Notes under the pieces: generated by a model
Seen by the model: only the letters and a program-made list of their open reading frames with translations
The model's database searches: none
What the model was told of the DNA's origin: nothing
Shown here: in pieces, positions 55,811-64,000 of the stretch
Numbering within the stretch: the first letter of the stretch is position 1
How the letters are laid out: each line of letters starts with the position of its first letter
Source of the DNA: Aurantiacibacter sp. MUD11
GTDB lineage: Bacteria; Pseudomonadota; Alphaproteobacteria; Sphingomonadales; Sphingomonadaceae
DNA length: 64,000 nt
Direction: 5' to 3'
Assembly (NCBI RefSeq): GCF_026967575.1
Contig: NZ_CP114054.1
Coordinates: 1,302,001-1,366,000 of the forward strand
Made by a program: the position numbers and the translations under genes

Positions 55811-56464
55811 TCAAAACGCATCTGATGTATTAGTCCTTGTTGCACTCAGGCACTCGGCTACCAGCCTTAGCTCGTCGACAAGCTTGTCTCTGTTGCGTGG
55901 GTCACGGTTGATTGAAAGCGGGCTTGGATGCCGCGTTTCGAAAACGGGCAGCTCGAACTGTACCAGTTTCCCCAACGCCTGGGCCTTCTTGCCCATCAAC
56001 ACGATGCACTTGAGGCTTGGGAAGTGGCCCAATAGCTCCAGTGTGAAAGGCAGCGCCTCGACAAGGTCAGACTGTTTCGCAGGCCGGATCTTCGACTGGT
56101 CCGAGTTTCCAATGTACCAAGGCACTGCATTCCAAAGCGCGGCTTGCGAACGCTCAAGGCCGGCCTCGAGCTGGAGCCGGAACTGGTTGGCCGCGGTCTC
56201 GTCGTTGTTGTCCCTTGAAATGAATTCTGATGCCAAGGCCTTGGGCCCGGGCGCCTCGAGGAGGAACAAGGCTTCCGCTTTGATACCACCGTCGTGAGGG
56301 TCAAAATATGGGACTTGGGCTCCTGCCGGCCCTTCTCTACGCAATCGCTCAACATAACGCGTCAAGGGCTCGACGTGCGGCTCTCTAATCAGCGAGCGCT
56401 TCGCTGCCCGCGTGCTCTCGTCCTTGTTCGCTTTTGGTTTTTGAGGTGGCTGAATCCATGTCAT
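55811..56464 (-). CDS. Uracil-DNA glycosylase superfamily protein
   Basis: This 217-residue protein has UDG-fold markers: ALFLLEAPGPKALA as motif 1, NAVPWYIG in the middle and HPSPLSI as the C-terminal motif. A basic N-terminal tail precedes the fold. It may remove uracil or another deaminated base. It is convergent with the HhH glycosylase, making two repair enzymes side by side. The substrate and activity are untested. Confidence 0.75.
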   Translation of the reverse strand: MTWIQPPQKPKANKDESTRAAKRSLIREPHVEPLTRYVERLRREGPAGAQVPYFDPHDGGIKAEALFLLEAPGPKALASEFISRDNNDETAANQFRLQLEAGLERSQAALWNAVPWYIGNSDQSKIRPAKQSDLVEALPFTLELLGHFPSLKCIVLMGKKAQALGKLVQFELPVFETRHPSPLSINRDPRNRDKLVDELRLVAECLSATRTNTSDAF

Positions 56465-56490
56465 CTGGTGGGCCTTAGCATTACGCCTCT

Positions 56491-57207
56491 CTAAGAGAGC
56501 AGGCGCGCATACGCTTCGATGCGCTCGTTCCGAGCGACAACGAAGTTTGCGACGGCTTTCATGTACGCCCGGTATTCGTCGACGGTCGCAGGCAAAGGTC
56601 CTTGGTCGAAGTCCTCGAAGGGAAGGAAGAACCGGACACTCTTGCCCGGTCCCGCCACCAAGTCTTGGAGTAAGAAGAAGTCAACGTAGCCTTCAAAGTC
56701 TTGGAAGATCTCAAAGAAGTCGGCGTACCTTGCAAGGACTTCGCGCAGAGGGCTTTCTTGCCCATCGTAATGCCTGCGGATGCATTCCAAGGTGAGGTCT
56801 GCGCGGTCCCTGATCTTCCGATTGAGACCTCGTGCTCCATTGATCGTTGGCTTCCCATCGACCCGGTTGGAAGGAAAGATGATGTATCCACCAATCGTGC
56901 TGCAAATCGCGTAGAACTGTTCAAGTTCTGCAATTGGCACCCGCGACACTACTGGCCTTGTCGCCTTGATGTAGCGATAGGTGTGCACGAACGAGTCACT
57001 AGAAAGCGCGAATTGGCCTAGCGCTGAATCGTGATGCAGATAGATCCTATATCGATCGCGAGTTAGCTCAAACGGGGTGCCGCCGGGCAATAGCTTACCC
57101 CAAAGCAGTTGATGGTACCGCCGCAGTGTCGGGCTATGACGATCGGGATCTCTCCCCTCCGGTGTGTCTGAATAGACGTCGAATGTCGTGTCGATGAGCG
57201 GCGTCAT
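56491..57207 (-). CDS. DUF6994-like protein
   Basis: This 238-residue protein starts at ATG 57207 with TPLIDTTFDVYSDTPEGRDPDRHSPTLRRYHQLLWGKLLPGG, followed by YLHHDSALGQFALSSDSF. I recognise this from the family I know as DUF6994; the name should be checked. No enzymatic residues are evident, though YLHHDS may be functional. It is divergent from the next gene, overlapping only if that gene starts early. Its role is unknown; such genes recur in islands. Confidence 0.65.
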   Translation of the reverse strand: MTPLIDTTFDVYSDTPEGRDPDRHSPTLRRYHQLLWGKLLPGGTPFELTRDRYRIYLHHDSALGQFALSSDSFVHTYRYIKATRPVVSRVPIAELEQFYAICSTIGGYIIFPSNRVDGKPTINGARGLNRKIRDRADLTLECIRRHYDGQESPLREVLARYADFFEIFQDFEGYVDFFLLQDLVAGPGKSVRFFLPFEDFDQGPLPATVDEYRAYMKAVANFVVARNERIEAYARLLS

Positions 57208-57451
57208 AGCTATTATCCCCCTAATCGGTAGCCAGAGAATGCGCCATGCGTCCAGCTTGTCTGGCTGGCGGCTCGCGCGATACGGAGCTTCGTTTACTCT
57301 TACTTCCCGCGGCAAGCTTGTTGGGCGCTTGAGGTGTCAGAGCATCAAGGATTCCACGAGCTTGGCCACCTACAAGCCAGATTTATGCTTTGACAGCGGC
57401 GTCCGAACGCCCATCATGTTCCCAGACCGGGTGGAGGGCGCTAGAAGCTTG

Positions 57452-58150
57452 ATGAAGGTCCCATTTAAGAAAAACGTGGTCTTGATTTCCCTCGTCATCG
57501 CGATGGGCATGGCCATCTTCTTTGTTTCCCAGGCGGAAAAAGAAAACTGGCTACCAGTTACGTTATTGATCGGCCTGATCGGCTGGGTTGTCATGCTGTC
57601 GACGGTCTACTTGAGCGACCTATTCAAGCTCTCAGACTTCGAGCAGCGTAGCATTGTAAGCGGTCGATCACTTGCCATCCTAACTGCTGCGACCGCAGCC
57701 GCTGCCAGTGCCCAGACAACTGTGACACCTTTCATCGAGCCAAAAGCCGCGCAAGAAAGTACGCCCCTTATCATCGAAAGGACTGTCGCAGACTCAAATC
57801 GGATCTTGCAGGGCATGGAACGGCAGGCAGATAATCGAGCAGAGTTGGCCGGCCGCATTAGTGGGCGATGGGGCCGCGCCAATTGCAGGACGATTCTAGA
57901 TTTCGAGTTAGAGAACGACACTCTGCAAATCTCGGCGTTGAAGATCGAAAATGGAACCACGGACTGGGAGTTTGTCGGCACCATTCTCTCGGCCAGAAAC
58001 GATACTCTCGAAGTCAGGGCTGAATTGCCGGTTGAGGCACTTGGACAGACTGCAAGCTTTGAACTCGATGATCAGGGGCCGGTTCACACGTTAACTTGGA
58101 ATGACCGCACAAATCGGGATTCGATCGTGGAGTTGGTCAGGTGCGAGTAA
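57452..58150 (+). CDS. Membrane-anchored hypothetical protein
   Basis: This 232-residue protein has two transmembrane helices near the N-terminus (NVVLISLVIAMGMAIFFVS and NWLPVTLLIGLIGWVVMLS), then a helical stretch and a beta-rich C-terminal domain with two cysteines (NCRTI and the final VRCE). The C-terminal part resembles a lipocalin or stress-type beta sandwich. Longer readings to 57188 exist but their sequence looks random. It overlaps the next gene's GTG by 10 bases. Function unknown. Confidence 0.6.
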   Translation: MKVPFKKNVVLISLVIAMGMAIFFVSQAEKENWLPVTLLIGLIGWVVMLSTVYLSDLFKLSDFEQRSIVSGRSLAILTAATAAAASAQTTVTPFIEPKAAQESTPLIIERTVADSNRILQGMERQADNRAELAGRISGRWGRANCRTILDFELENDTLQISALKIENGTTDWEFVGTILSARNDTLEVRAELPVEALGQTASFELDDQGPVHTLTWNDRTNRDSIVELVRCE

Positions 58151-59955
58151 CCCAGCAGATCGCAATTTTCGTGGGATACGCCGTGGCCTTCACGCTATCG
58201 TTCCCGCAAGGGGCATCAGCCCAGACCATGCCCGAGTTTCTTCGGCCGAGTTCCTCGGCAGAGCGTCAGCTCCTCACGGAAAGAATCCGAGAAGAGGCCG
58301 AGGGACGACAAGTCGCCGAGGCTGCAATCATTCGCATAGCCCAAGCTATCGAGATTGAGCTCCCAGGAAGAAATTACGACGCCTTCGTTGCCCTGCTAGT
58401 GCAACGCCTAGACCAGTTCGAGGCCCTTCTTGCAGAGAACGAACGCTTGAAGGCTGAAAGAGAAGTTATCCCAGAAATCTCGGAGCTCTTCTCAGACTAC
58501 CAGGCCCTCGACACCGCACTAATGCTCGCGCAAGCTGGCGAATTCGAACAGGCCTTGGAACTCCTGGCCCGCAAGCAGCATGAAATCGAGATGCGTAACG
58601 AGTTTCGCCAGTCTCCTTGGCGATCCATCGTTAGAACACGGCACGCTCTTGCCGAGTTAACCTCCGACTATGAACGAGCGTTTCAGGTCAACGTCGAAGC
58701 CGCGGAATTGCTTGACTTGAGGATGAGATCCGAGAGAGCCGGGCTCTACTTCGATGCGGCGATGGTACGCTGGCGCGAGGGACGGAGCACAAATAGGCTA
58801 CCGCCGCTCGTAGCGGCGTTAGACATCTTCGAGTCGAACGTTCTTCCGCTCCTTGACCCTGCCCAAGATGAGCAACGCTGGCCTTGGTTCGCAGCCATGG
58901 CGAACAGTGCAACGATTTGCTCGGAAGCAAGCAGGATGTCTGCCACCGCCGACTTGACCACTAGATGCAGAGAGCTGGCGCAAAATGCGCTCGATGCTTT
59001 GGATCGAGAGGAGGCACCGGAAATCTGGATCAATCAACTTCTATCTGTCGCGCAGATCTATTCTCTCCAGGCAAGACAGACAAATTCCTTGGAAAGCTAT
59101 CAGACGGCACTGTCGCTAATTGACCAATGCCTTCAGGAAATCTCTTCCCGGGGATTAAACCAAGATTTCTATTACATGCTCCTCTCAGAGCGAGCCAACG
59201 TCATCCAAGAAATCGGTATTTTAACCGGAGACGAATCTTACATACGCGAGGCAATATCGGCCCAAGACCAAGTCGCAAGTTATTACCTTTCCCACGAAGA
59301 CTGGGACAAATGGATGATGGTCACGATAAACCGAGGGAACTCCATTTATAACTTGTATTACGACTACGATAATATTCCCCTGTACGTAGAGGGAATTAAC
59401 AACCTAAAGGCCGTCGTTGAAGCGCTAGAGCTAGTCGAAGCCAGCACATCATTGATGATTCTAGCCAGCGGGACTCTGGCTAGCCTGCAGCAGGTCTATG
59501 GAGTCCTCGCTGAGGACGGCGCTTCGCTTCGAGACTCCGTTACCACATACTCGTCTTCACTTGACCTGCTCGACCCAGAGACGGCGCCCTATGACTGGCA
59601 TCGCATCACGCTCAACCGCGCTCAATCGATGTTGGCATATTGGTCCCTGACAGGAGAAGTCGATGCGGACGATCCCGTGATGACCGAAGCGATGATTTCG
59701 ACGCTCTTTGTGCAAGAGAACTCGATCGTAGAACTCCATGACCTCGCAATGACCACCTACCTCGAATATCGGCTCTTCGTGTGCCTTCATGACTCTGGCC
59801 AACCGATACCAAGGAATCGACAGCCTCGAGGAGAAGATGGACAAGCGGGTTACCTTTATTTTCGCTTCGAGGATATGACCGCCGAATCTTGCTCCCTATT
59901 CCTTCCAGACGATTACTTGGAGATACGGGAAAGCGAAGCCTCGAGCCCCGCTTAA
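58141..59955 (+). CDS. Secreted alpha-helical (TPR-like) protein
   Basis: This 604-residue protein starts with GTG 58141 and a signal peptide ending near ASAQT. The mature part is helical. A coiled coil with ERLKAERE lies at about 80-115, and repeated helix pairs with ALELLARKQ, HALAELTSDYERAF and similar segments look like degenerate TPR repeats. Two cysteines lie near the C-terminus. It overlaps the membrane gene and is probably its periplasmic partner. No family is recognised. Confidence 0.65.
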   Translation: MRVTQQIAIFVGYAVAFTLSFPQGASAQTMPEFLRPSSSAERQLLTERIREEAEGRQVAEAAIIRIAQAIEIELPGRNYDAFVALLVQRLDQFEALLAENERLKAEREVIPEISELFSDYQALDTALMLAQAGEFEQALELLARKQHEIEMRNEFRQSPWRSIVRTRHALAELTSDYERAFQVNVEAAELLDLRMRSERAGLYFDAAMVRWREGRSTNRLPPLVAALDIFESNVLPLLDPAQDEQRWPWFAAMANSATICSEASRMSATADLTTRCRELAQNALDALDREEAPEIWINQLLSVAQIYSLQARQTNSLESYQTALSLIDQCLQEISSRGLNQDFYYMLLSERANVIQEIGILTGDESYIREAISAQDQVASYYLSHEDWDKWMMVTINRGNSIYNLYYDYDNIPLYVEGINNLKAVVEALELVEASTSLMILASGTLASLQQVYGVLAEDGASLRDSVTTYSSSLDLLDPETAPYDWHRITLNRAQSMLAYWSLTGEVDADDPVMTEAMISTLFVQENSIVELHDLAMTTYLEYRLFVCLHDSGQPIPRNRQPRGEDGQAGYLYFRFEDMTAESCSLFLPDDYLEIRESEASSPA

Positions 59956-59983
59956 CATAAGATAACTTGCCAACCCGGCCGGC

Positions 59984-60553
59984 TCATTCCTCCTCCGGGT
60001 TTGCCGTGCCGAGCTCGATACCCCTGACCCAGCGCTTCCGGCCGACCTTGCACTCGTGCAACGAGATGAAGAGGTCCCGCGAAGAACCCAGAAGCGCCAT
60101 CCACTGTTCGACCAACCAGGGTTTGATGAACAGGCTTGTGCGCCAGAGCGGCTCGCCCTTCGCCTTGTCGAGAACGCCGAGCCCATCCGGCGGTTTATAG
60201 ACGGGCACTTCCCTCCCCCGATAAGTTCGGAAGCGCGGCGCACCATGCTTGTCGAGCGCCGTGATGTCCGCCAGCCTTGCATCGAGATCGCGCGCAGGAG
60301 ATGCCTCGCCGTAGAGCGTGATCTCGCAGCAATCGTCTTCCCGCTCCTCGGGCGCGGTTATCCTGCCCCGGACAACCAGGGCATTGCGGAATTCGTAGAC
60401 GGGCTGGTCGTCCAGCGTTTGGAAGGCGTATTGCGGCTCGTAGGCGTAGTGATTGACCCTCGCAGAAACAGATGCCTCACAATCCTCCATCACGATGGAC
60501 AGGTGCGTATGCACTTCTGCAGTGGCGCGCTTTCGTCTTCCGGGTCCTGGCAT
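59984..60553 (-). CDS. Hypothetical protein (189 aa)
   Basis: This soluble protein starts at ATG 60553 (MPGPGRRKRAT). It contains beta-rich segments such as EVHTHLSIVMEDCEASVSARVNHYAYEP and FRNALVVRGRITAPEEREDDCCEITLYGE. No motif is recognised. It lies between the secreted protein and the integrase on the opposite strand, a common spot for island accessory genes. Confidence 0.6.
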   Translation of the reverse strand: MPGPGRRKRATAEVHTHLSIVMEDCEASVSARVNHYAYEPQYAFQTLDDQPVYEFRNALVVRGRITAPEEREDDCCEITLYGEASPARDLDARLADITALDKHGAPRFRTYRGREVPVYKPPDGLGVLDKAKGEPLWRTSLFIKPWLVEQWMALLGSSRDLFISLHECKVGRKRWVRGIELGTANPEEE

Positions 60554-60673
60554 GGTCTCCTCCCGCTTCCCTGGCGCCACGTTATCACGCCAAGGCTCCG
60601 TCTTGCGAAGGACGCCGATTTCTTAGGCCCTGCAAGCCGAGGTTCTCCGCGGCCATTCCGGCCAAGGAGAATC

Positions 60674-61309
60674 ATGATGGAAATCTCGCGATGCACTCAA
60701 GCGGTCCATGACCGCGTGCCCTGGAACCTGGGAACCAGGGTCGGGCCAAAACGCCCGTTCACTCAGAAGCAAATCTGGGCGATCCGGTTCTTTCTCGATC
60801 GCGAGCAGCGATTGAGGGACAGGGCCCTGTTCGACCTTGCGATCGACAGCAAACTTAGAGGCTGCGACCTGGTCCAGCTGAAAATTGGTGATCTGGTCAG
60901 CGGCTCTGAAATCAGGAGAAGAGCTGCGATCACCCAACGCAAGACAGGAAGACCAGTGCAGTTCGAAATCGCTACAGACGCGCGGGCGAGCTTGGACGCG
61001 TGGTTTGAAAAGCGAGGCGGTTCGTTCAACGACTATGCGTTCCCGAGCCGCGTCGACAGGACGAGACACTTGAGCACACGCCAATATGCAAGGCTCGTCG
61101 ACGAGTGGGCCCTCGCAATAGGTCTTCGAGCCGAAGATTATGGGACGCACTCACTACGCAGGACCAAGGCTTCAATCATCTACAAGGCGACTGGTAACCT
61201 AAGGGCGATCCAGATCCTGCTTGGCCATTCGAAGATAGAAAATACGGTGCGATATCTTGGCGTTGATATCGAAGACGCCCTGACCCTGGCTGAAGAGACA
61301 GAGATCTGA
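60674..61309 (+). CDS. Short tyrosine-type integrase
   Basis: This 211-residue protein consists of only the catalytic domain. The Arg is in KLRGCDLVQL, the beta-hairpin Lys in TQRKTGRP, the HxxR in HSLRRTKAS, the His in LLGHSKIENT and the nucleophilic Tyr in VRYLGVD. The N-terminal core-binding domain is missing, as in many short island integrases. The start is ATG 60674 or 60677 after AAGGAGA. A tRNA-fragment repeat lies 115 bases downstream. Confidence 0.85.
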   Translation: MMEISRCTQAVHDRVPWNLGTRVGPKRPFTQKQIWAIRFFLDREQRLRDRALFDLAIDSKLRGCDLVQLKIGDLVSGSEIRRRAAITQRKTGRPVQFEIATDARASLDAWFEKRGGSFNDYAFPSRVDRTRHLSTRQYARLVDEWALAIGLRAEDYGTHSLRRTKASIIYKATGNLRAIQILLGHSKIENTVRYLGVDIEDALTLAEETEI

Positions 61310-61602
61310 CCAAACTCGGGCGCTAGTTCAGATCGAGCTGGCGTCCGCTATTGGGTGGTTAGCGGACATACCTCTTGAGCACCTGGCTGGCGACTGAAGC
61401 TCTCGCAGTAAACCTATGTGTAGCGGGATCATAATCCGCGTTTCGCGGGCTCGAGTCCTTCCTCAGCTACCAATCCAGCTTCAGCCCGATCCCGGGTTAC
61501 CAAAGCTGCCAGCTCGTTGATTGATGCTGGTGTGTGTCTTAGCCTCAATGCGTTCGCGCCCGGGCGCGCCACTCGCACATCAGTGATCAGGAGAGCAGGT
61601 TC
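61310..61602. other. Gap between the integrase and the HExxH gene
   Basis: Apart from the tRNA fragment at 61425-61472, no coding or structural feature is supported in this 293-base gap. Confidence 0.5.
61425..61472 (+). repeat. tRNA 3'-half fragment 1 (CAT anticodon), putative attachment site
   Basis: The fragment begins in the anticodon arm (loop ATCATAA), contains the variable and T-arm region and ends with CCA. Compared with 63036-63083 it matches at 41 of 48 positions. The D-arm and 5' acceptor strand are missing, so it cannot make a functional tRNA. It is probably an attR scar of an integrase that targets tRNA-Met. Confidence 0.7.
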
Positions 61603-63018
61603 GTGACAATCAGGCCTTTAGCCGCGGCGATCATGTTGGCTACCGCGCAAGGTGCAAGCGCCGAAGACAGTGCTCCCCCGGTAACTATTGATATAGTCGA
61701 AAGCGACGCCGGCGAATGGACTGTGACCTACAACTTTGTCGAACCGCAGCGAGCGCTTGTCCTCTCACAGGCTCCTGTCGTTTACCGCGAATGGCAACCC
61801 TTGAGCGACGGGGTGTCCATGTGGCGGATCGGTCAGATGGAAGGCTTTGTGTTTGATGAGCCGGGCACCTCGGCAACCTTTCGTTTCACCCCGCATACCG
61901 GCAATCTACCGGCAGCTTACACACCATTCCTACCGTTCAGCGATGGCAGCTTCGGTGTGCTGACCGGGCAGTTTCGGGTCAAACCGCTTGCCAATCTTGA
62001 TGACGCCACAAGATTCGATGGGACCGGAGAGGATTGGGCTGAGCCGGTTTTGGAATCCTCTGTATCGTTAAGCTCGCCAAGACGTGGCGATGCCTATGTT
62101 GGCCGGCCCTCAGGCGTCGATGGCACCTATATTTTCGTAGGTGACTCCGAGCCAATCGAGGGTGCAAACTTTGCCGGATATGTGGATGACGGTTTGCCCA
62201 CTTGGCTGGTTGAATCATTTGACTCCGATTTGGGTGTTATCTTCACCGAACTTGCCGATGGCTGGGGTATCGAACTGGCCGAGCCCGCGCGGATCCTGAT
62301 GGTTTTCAGGGGCTATGAAACTGAAGGATTGAGCTTGGGAGGCGGCGCAATCGGACGCTTGCTTTCGCTGGAAATGGGCGGCGCCGATCTGCGCGAGCCA
62401 ATACCCGAGATCCGAACTTATGTACGTTGGTTCCTTGCCCACGAAGCGGCCCATGTCTTTCAACAGGAACGGGGCAATATACGCGCCCTTTTCGCTGGCG
62501 AGGGCGGGGCTTGGGTCCATGAAGGATCTGCCAATACTTTCTCGCACAATATAGGCGCGAAGCTGGCGGATGATCCTGAAGCGTTTCTTTTCGAGGTATA
62601 TGGCGAGGCTTACCGCGATTGCCTCGCACACCTTGAAGATGCCCCGCTATCCCGCGCGAGTGAGATGCAAAACTTTCGCGCCAGTTACGCGTGCGGAGAC
62701 CTTATTGCGCTTGCTACTGATGCAGCCTTGCCTGAACACAACCTCTACAATGTTTGGCGCGCCTTGCAGGCAGCTTCCGAGGACGCCGATGAAAGTGATC
62801 GCGTAAGCCTGTATTTCAGGGTGCTTAGAGAACTTGGTGCAACCGAGACGGATATCGCGATATTGCGGCAATTCGCGACCGAACAGCCAGAAGACGCCCA
62901 GAGCTTCCTGATCGATACCATGGCTCACTTCGGTCTGCCGCTGACCCTGGATGACGAAAACCAGTTTGTTTCGCTAAAACTTCGCTCCGAAGCCGATATG
63001 CTGGCATTGTTCGAGTAG
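61603..63018 (+). CDS. Predicted secreted gluzincin-type (HExxH) metalloprotease-like protein
   Basis: This 471-residue protein starts with GTG 61603 after GGAGAGCAGG and has a signal peptide (MTIRPLAAAIMLATAQGASA). Residues 22-270 are beta-rich. HEAAH at 280-284, followed by Glu307 in WVHEGSANT, fits the HExxH-x(18-24)-E zinc site of gluzincins such as M61/M1-type enzymes. The remainder is helical with two cysteines. It may be a periplasmic or secreted peptidase. It sits between two tRNA fragments, so it is likely part of a small inserted segment. Confidence 0.7.
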   Translation: MTIRPLAAAIMLATAQGASAEDSAPPVTIDIVESDAGEWTVTYNFVEPQRALVLSQAPVVYREWQPLSDGVSMWRIGQMEGFVFDEPGTSATFRFTPHTGNLPAAYTPFLPFSDGSFGVLTGQFRVKPLANLDDATRFDGTGEDWAEPVLESSVSLSSPRRGDAYVGRPSGVDGTYIFVGDSEPIEGANFAGYVDDGLPTWLVESFDSDLGVIFTELADGWGIELAEPARILMVFRGYETEGLSLGGGAIGRLLSLEMGGADLREPIPEIRTYVRWFLAHEAAHVFQQERGNIRALFAGEGGAWVHEGSANTFSHNIGAKLADDPEAFLFEVYGEAYRDCLAHLEDAPLSRASEMQNFRASYACGDLIALATDAALPEHNLYNVWRALQAASEDADESDRVSLYFRVLRELGATETDIAILRQFATEQPEDAQSFLIDTMAHFGLPLTLDDENQFVSLKLRSEADMLALFE

Positions 63019-63414
63019 ATGAGAAACGTGCCGTTGGAATCATAATCCGCGTGGCGGGGGTTCGAGTCCCTCCTCCGCTACCAGCAAGCAGTAGCTACGT
63101 GGATTGCGAAGCCAACGCCTCGCAGCAGTTCATCCCGGTGTCTGCTCTTGGGTCGTTAGCCGACCAGCCCCTTTCGGCTGGCAACGCAGCAAAGCAGACT
63201 GTCAGCTTTCAGGAGAGCCGTATGGTGGCTACTTGGGCTGCTCTTGGGTGGAAAGCAGACTTGGTACCCTACCGCTACAAGGCGATTACAGGACCGATTC
63301 TGGCGGAGTCAGTCTTCAAAAATCTCAGGCTCCTTCGCGCATTTTCTGCCGCTGTCGTGTTGCGACGGTAGCGAACGATTTAATAACCCGCATTTGGTAA
63401 GCTGCCTTTCGACG
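63019..63414. other. Gap after the island with the second tRNA fragment
   Basis: The fragment at 63036-63083 is the only feature. The 330 bases after it show no supported gene; several short frames have no motif or ribosome-binding site. Confidence 0.5.
63036..63083 (+). repeat. tRNA 3'-half fragment 2 (CAT anticodon), putative attachment site
   Basis: This copy has a canonical T-arm GGGGG-TTCGAGT-CCCTC and an acceptor end TCCGCTA-CCA, like the 3' half of an elongator tRNA-Met. It lacks the 5' half. It marks the right border of the island or of a 1.6-kb segment bounded by the first fragment. Confidence 0.75.
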
Positions 63415-64000
63415 ATGCTAGGGACTTATCGAACCATTTTGGCGCTAATGGTCGTGCTTGCGCATACCGCAGTATCGCATGTCGGTATTGCAAGCGTGTT
63501 CGGCTTTTATGTCTTGTCTGGCTACTTAATGACTGCGGCTTGCAGAGGTGTCTATCGAGGACGAATCGGAGCTTTTTGCGCGAACAGGCTATTACGAATT
63601 TATCCTTGCCACATCACGTGCCTTGCCCTCGCGGCGACAGTCCTAATGCTTGGTGGCGAGCCGCGTTTCGGAACCGAGCAGGTTCCTCAAACAACGATAG
63701 ACTGGTTGCGCAATATTTTCCTAATCGACGTCCGTTCGGGCGCGCGGCTCAATCCAGTCACCTGGACAATTATGGTGGAGTTGGTCTTCTACTGCCTAAT
63801 TCCGTTCGTCGCTGTTACTCGGGAACGGCTGGCATGGTGGCTGGTTGTTAGTGCCGCGCTTTGGCTGCTTTCAGACAGCGAAAAATTGTATACGTTTGCA
63901 GGTGCAAGCCTGCCATTCGCCCTTGGTGCTCTAATTACTTACATGCCGAGGCTGCGACCAATGCAGGTGTCGTGGCTGGTGGGAGCTTCACTAACCGGGA
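63415..64000 (+). CDS. Acyltransferase-3 family membrane protein (3' truncated by window edge)
   Basis: From ATG 63415 the frame is open to the window end (195 codons). It encodes membrane helices with LMVVLAHTAVSH containing the family His, then FYVLSGYLMTAACRG and RLLRIYPCHIT, typical of Acyltransferase_3 (PF01757). Later helices include WTIMVELVFYCLIPFVA. These enzymes O-acylate surface polysaccharides or lipids. The rest of the gene is beyond the window. Confidence 0.8.
   Translation, partial: MLGTYRTILALMVVLAHTAVSHVGIASVFGFYVLSGYLMTAACRGVYRGRIGAFCANRLLRIYPCHITCLALAATVLMLGGEPRFGTEQVPQTTIDWLRNIFLIDVRSGARLNPVTWTIMVELVFYCLIPFVAVTRERLAWWLVVSAALWLLSDSEKLYTFAGASLPFALGALITYMPRLRPMQVSWLVGASLTG

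Larger units (their letters stand above)
34401..63083. mobile_element. Genomic island (serine recombinase at left, tyrosine integrase and tRNA fragments at right)
   Basis: The segment has visibly lower GC than its left flank. It carries two recombinases, two restriction-modification units, a large defence-like operon, unknown genes and a pseudogene. Its left edge follows tRNA-Thr(CGT); its right edge shows two tRNA 3'-half repeats (61425-61472 and 63036-63083). The exact left attachment site was not found, and the island may be a composite of several insertions. Confidence 0.65.

Noticed and set aside
61425-63083. Functional tRNA genes at the two fragments
   Set aside because: Both lack the D-arm and the 5' acceptor strand, so they cannot fold into a tRNA.
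1-64000. CRISPR array
   Set aside because: No regularly spaced repeats of 23-47 bases were seen anywhere, and no cas genes are present.

Overview
The window looks like a high-GC alphaproteobacterial chromosome, most likely Sphingomonadales and close to Erythrobacteraceae/Sphingomonadaceae. The basis is a PhyR general-stress regulator with GGAAC/CGTT-type promoters, an FAT-GUY-like single-domain response regulator, an LptF-LptG pair, ClpS, a class I PHA synthase with a phasin, and TonB/MFS/VOC/cupin catabolic genes typical of these bacteria. The placement is inferred from gene content and sequence style; no database search was possible.

Bases 1-34.4 kb are ordinary chromosome. An ArsC-family reductase stands next to a TonB-dependent siderophore receptor that has a Fur box (about 0.2-2.8 kb). 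A catabolic block follows (2.8-15.1 kb): orphan 2Fe-2S subunit, zinc ribbon, class II aldolase, two VOC proteins, MFS transporter, HSL-type esterase, Baeyer-Villiger-type monooxygenase, three tandem cupins of the 2,4'-dihydroxyacetophenone dioxygenase kind, SDR, two zinc alcohol dehydrogenases and a secreted metallo-beta-lactamase-fold hydrolase. Most genes between 4.4 and 15.1 kb are co-directional and tightly spaced, which suggests one pathway for an aryl-alkyl ketone or similar compound; the substrate is inferred. Then come a MATE exporter, the stress regulators (16.6-18.2 kb), a GNAT-like protein, a desaturase, a small lipoprotein, lptG-lptF, clpS, a phasin and phaC with a PhaR-like operator, an aminotransferase, a winged-helix regulator, an MFS/IlvD-Edd dehydratase pair, a PilZ protein and an FAD oxidoreductase. 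The block ends with tRNA-Cys(GCA) and tRNA-Thr(CGT).

Bases 34.4-63.1 kb are a genomic island with visibly lower GC. Its left end carries a DUF3489-DUF2924-large serine recombinase module beside tRNA-Thr. Its right end carries a short tyrosine integrase followed by two 48-bp copies of the 3' half of a CAT-anticodon tRNA. Inside are two cytosine-methyltransferase restriction-modification units. The second is followed by an iron-sulfur HhH-GPD glycosylase that could repair T:G mismatches from 5-methylcytosine deamination, and by a uracil-DNA-glycosylase-fold gene.

The centrepiece is a translationally coupled operon at 41.4-52.4 kb. It encodes a 989-aa protein of unknown fold, an 1825-aa DEAD/DEAH helicase with a DUF1998-like C-terminus, a PD-(D/E)XK nuclease fused to a UvrD-like helicase, and a small PD-(D/E)XK protein. 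The first two resemble a type III Druantia (DruH-DruE) pair; the two coupled nuclease genes make this the best candidate for an undescribed or extended anti-phage system.

The island also holds a decayed outer-membrane protein gene, a DUF6994-like gene, a coupled membrane/periplasmic pair, and a predicted secreted HExxH metalloprotease trapped between the two tRNA fragments. The window ends inside an acyltransferase-3 gene.
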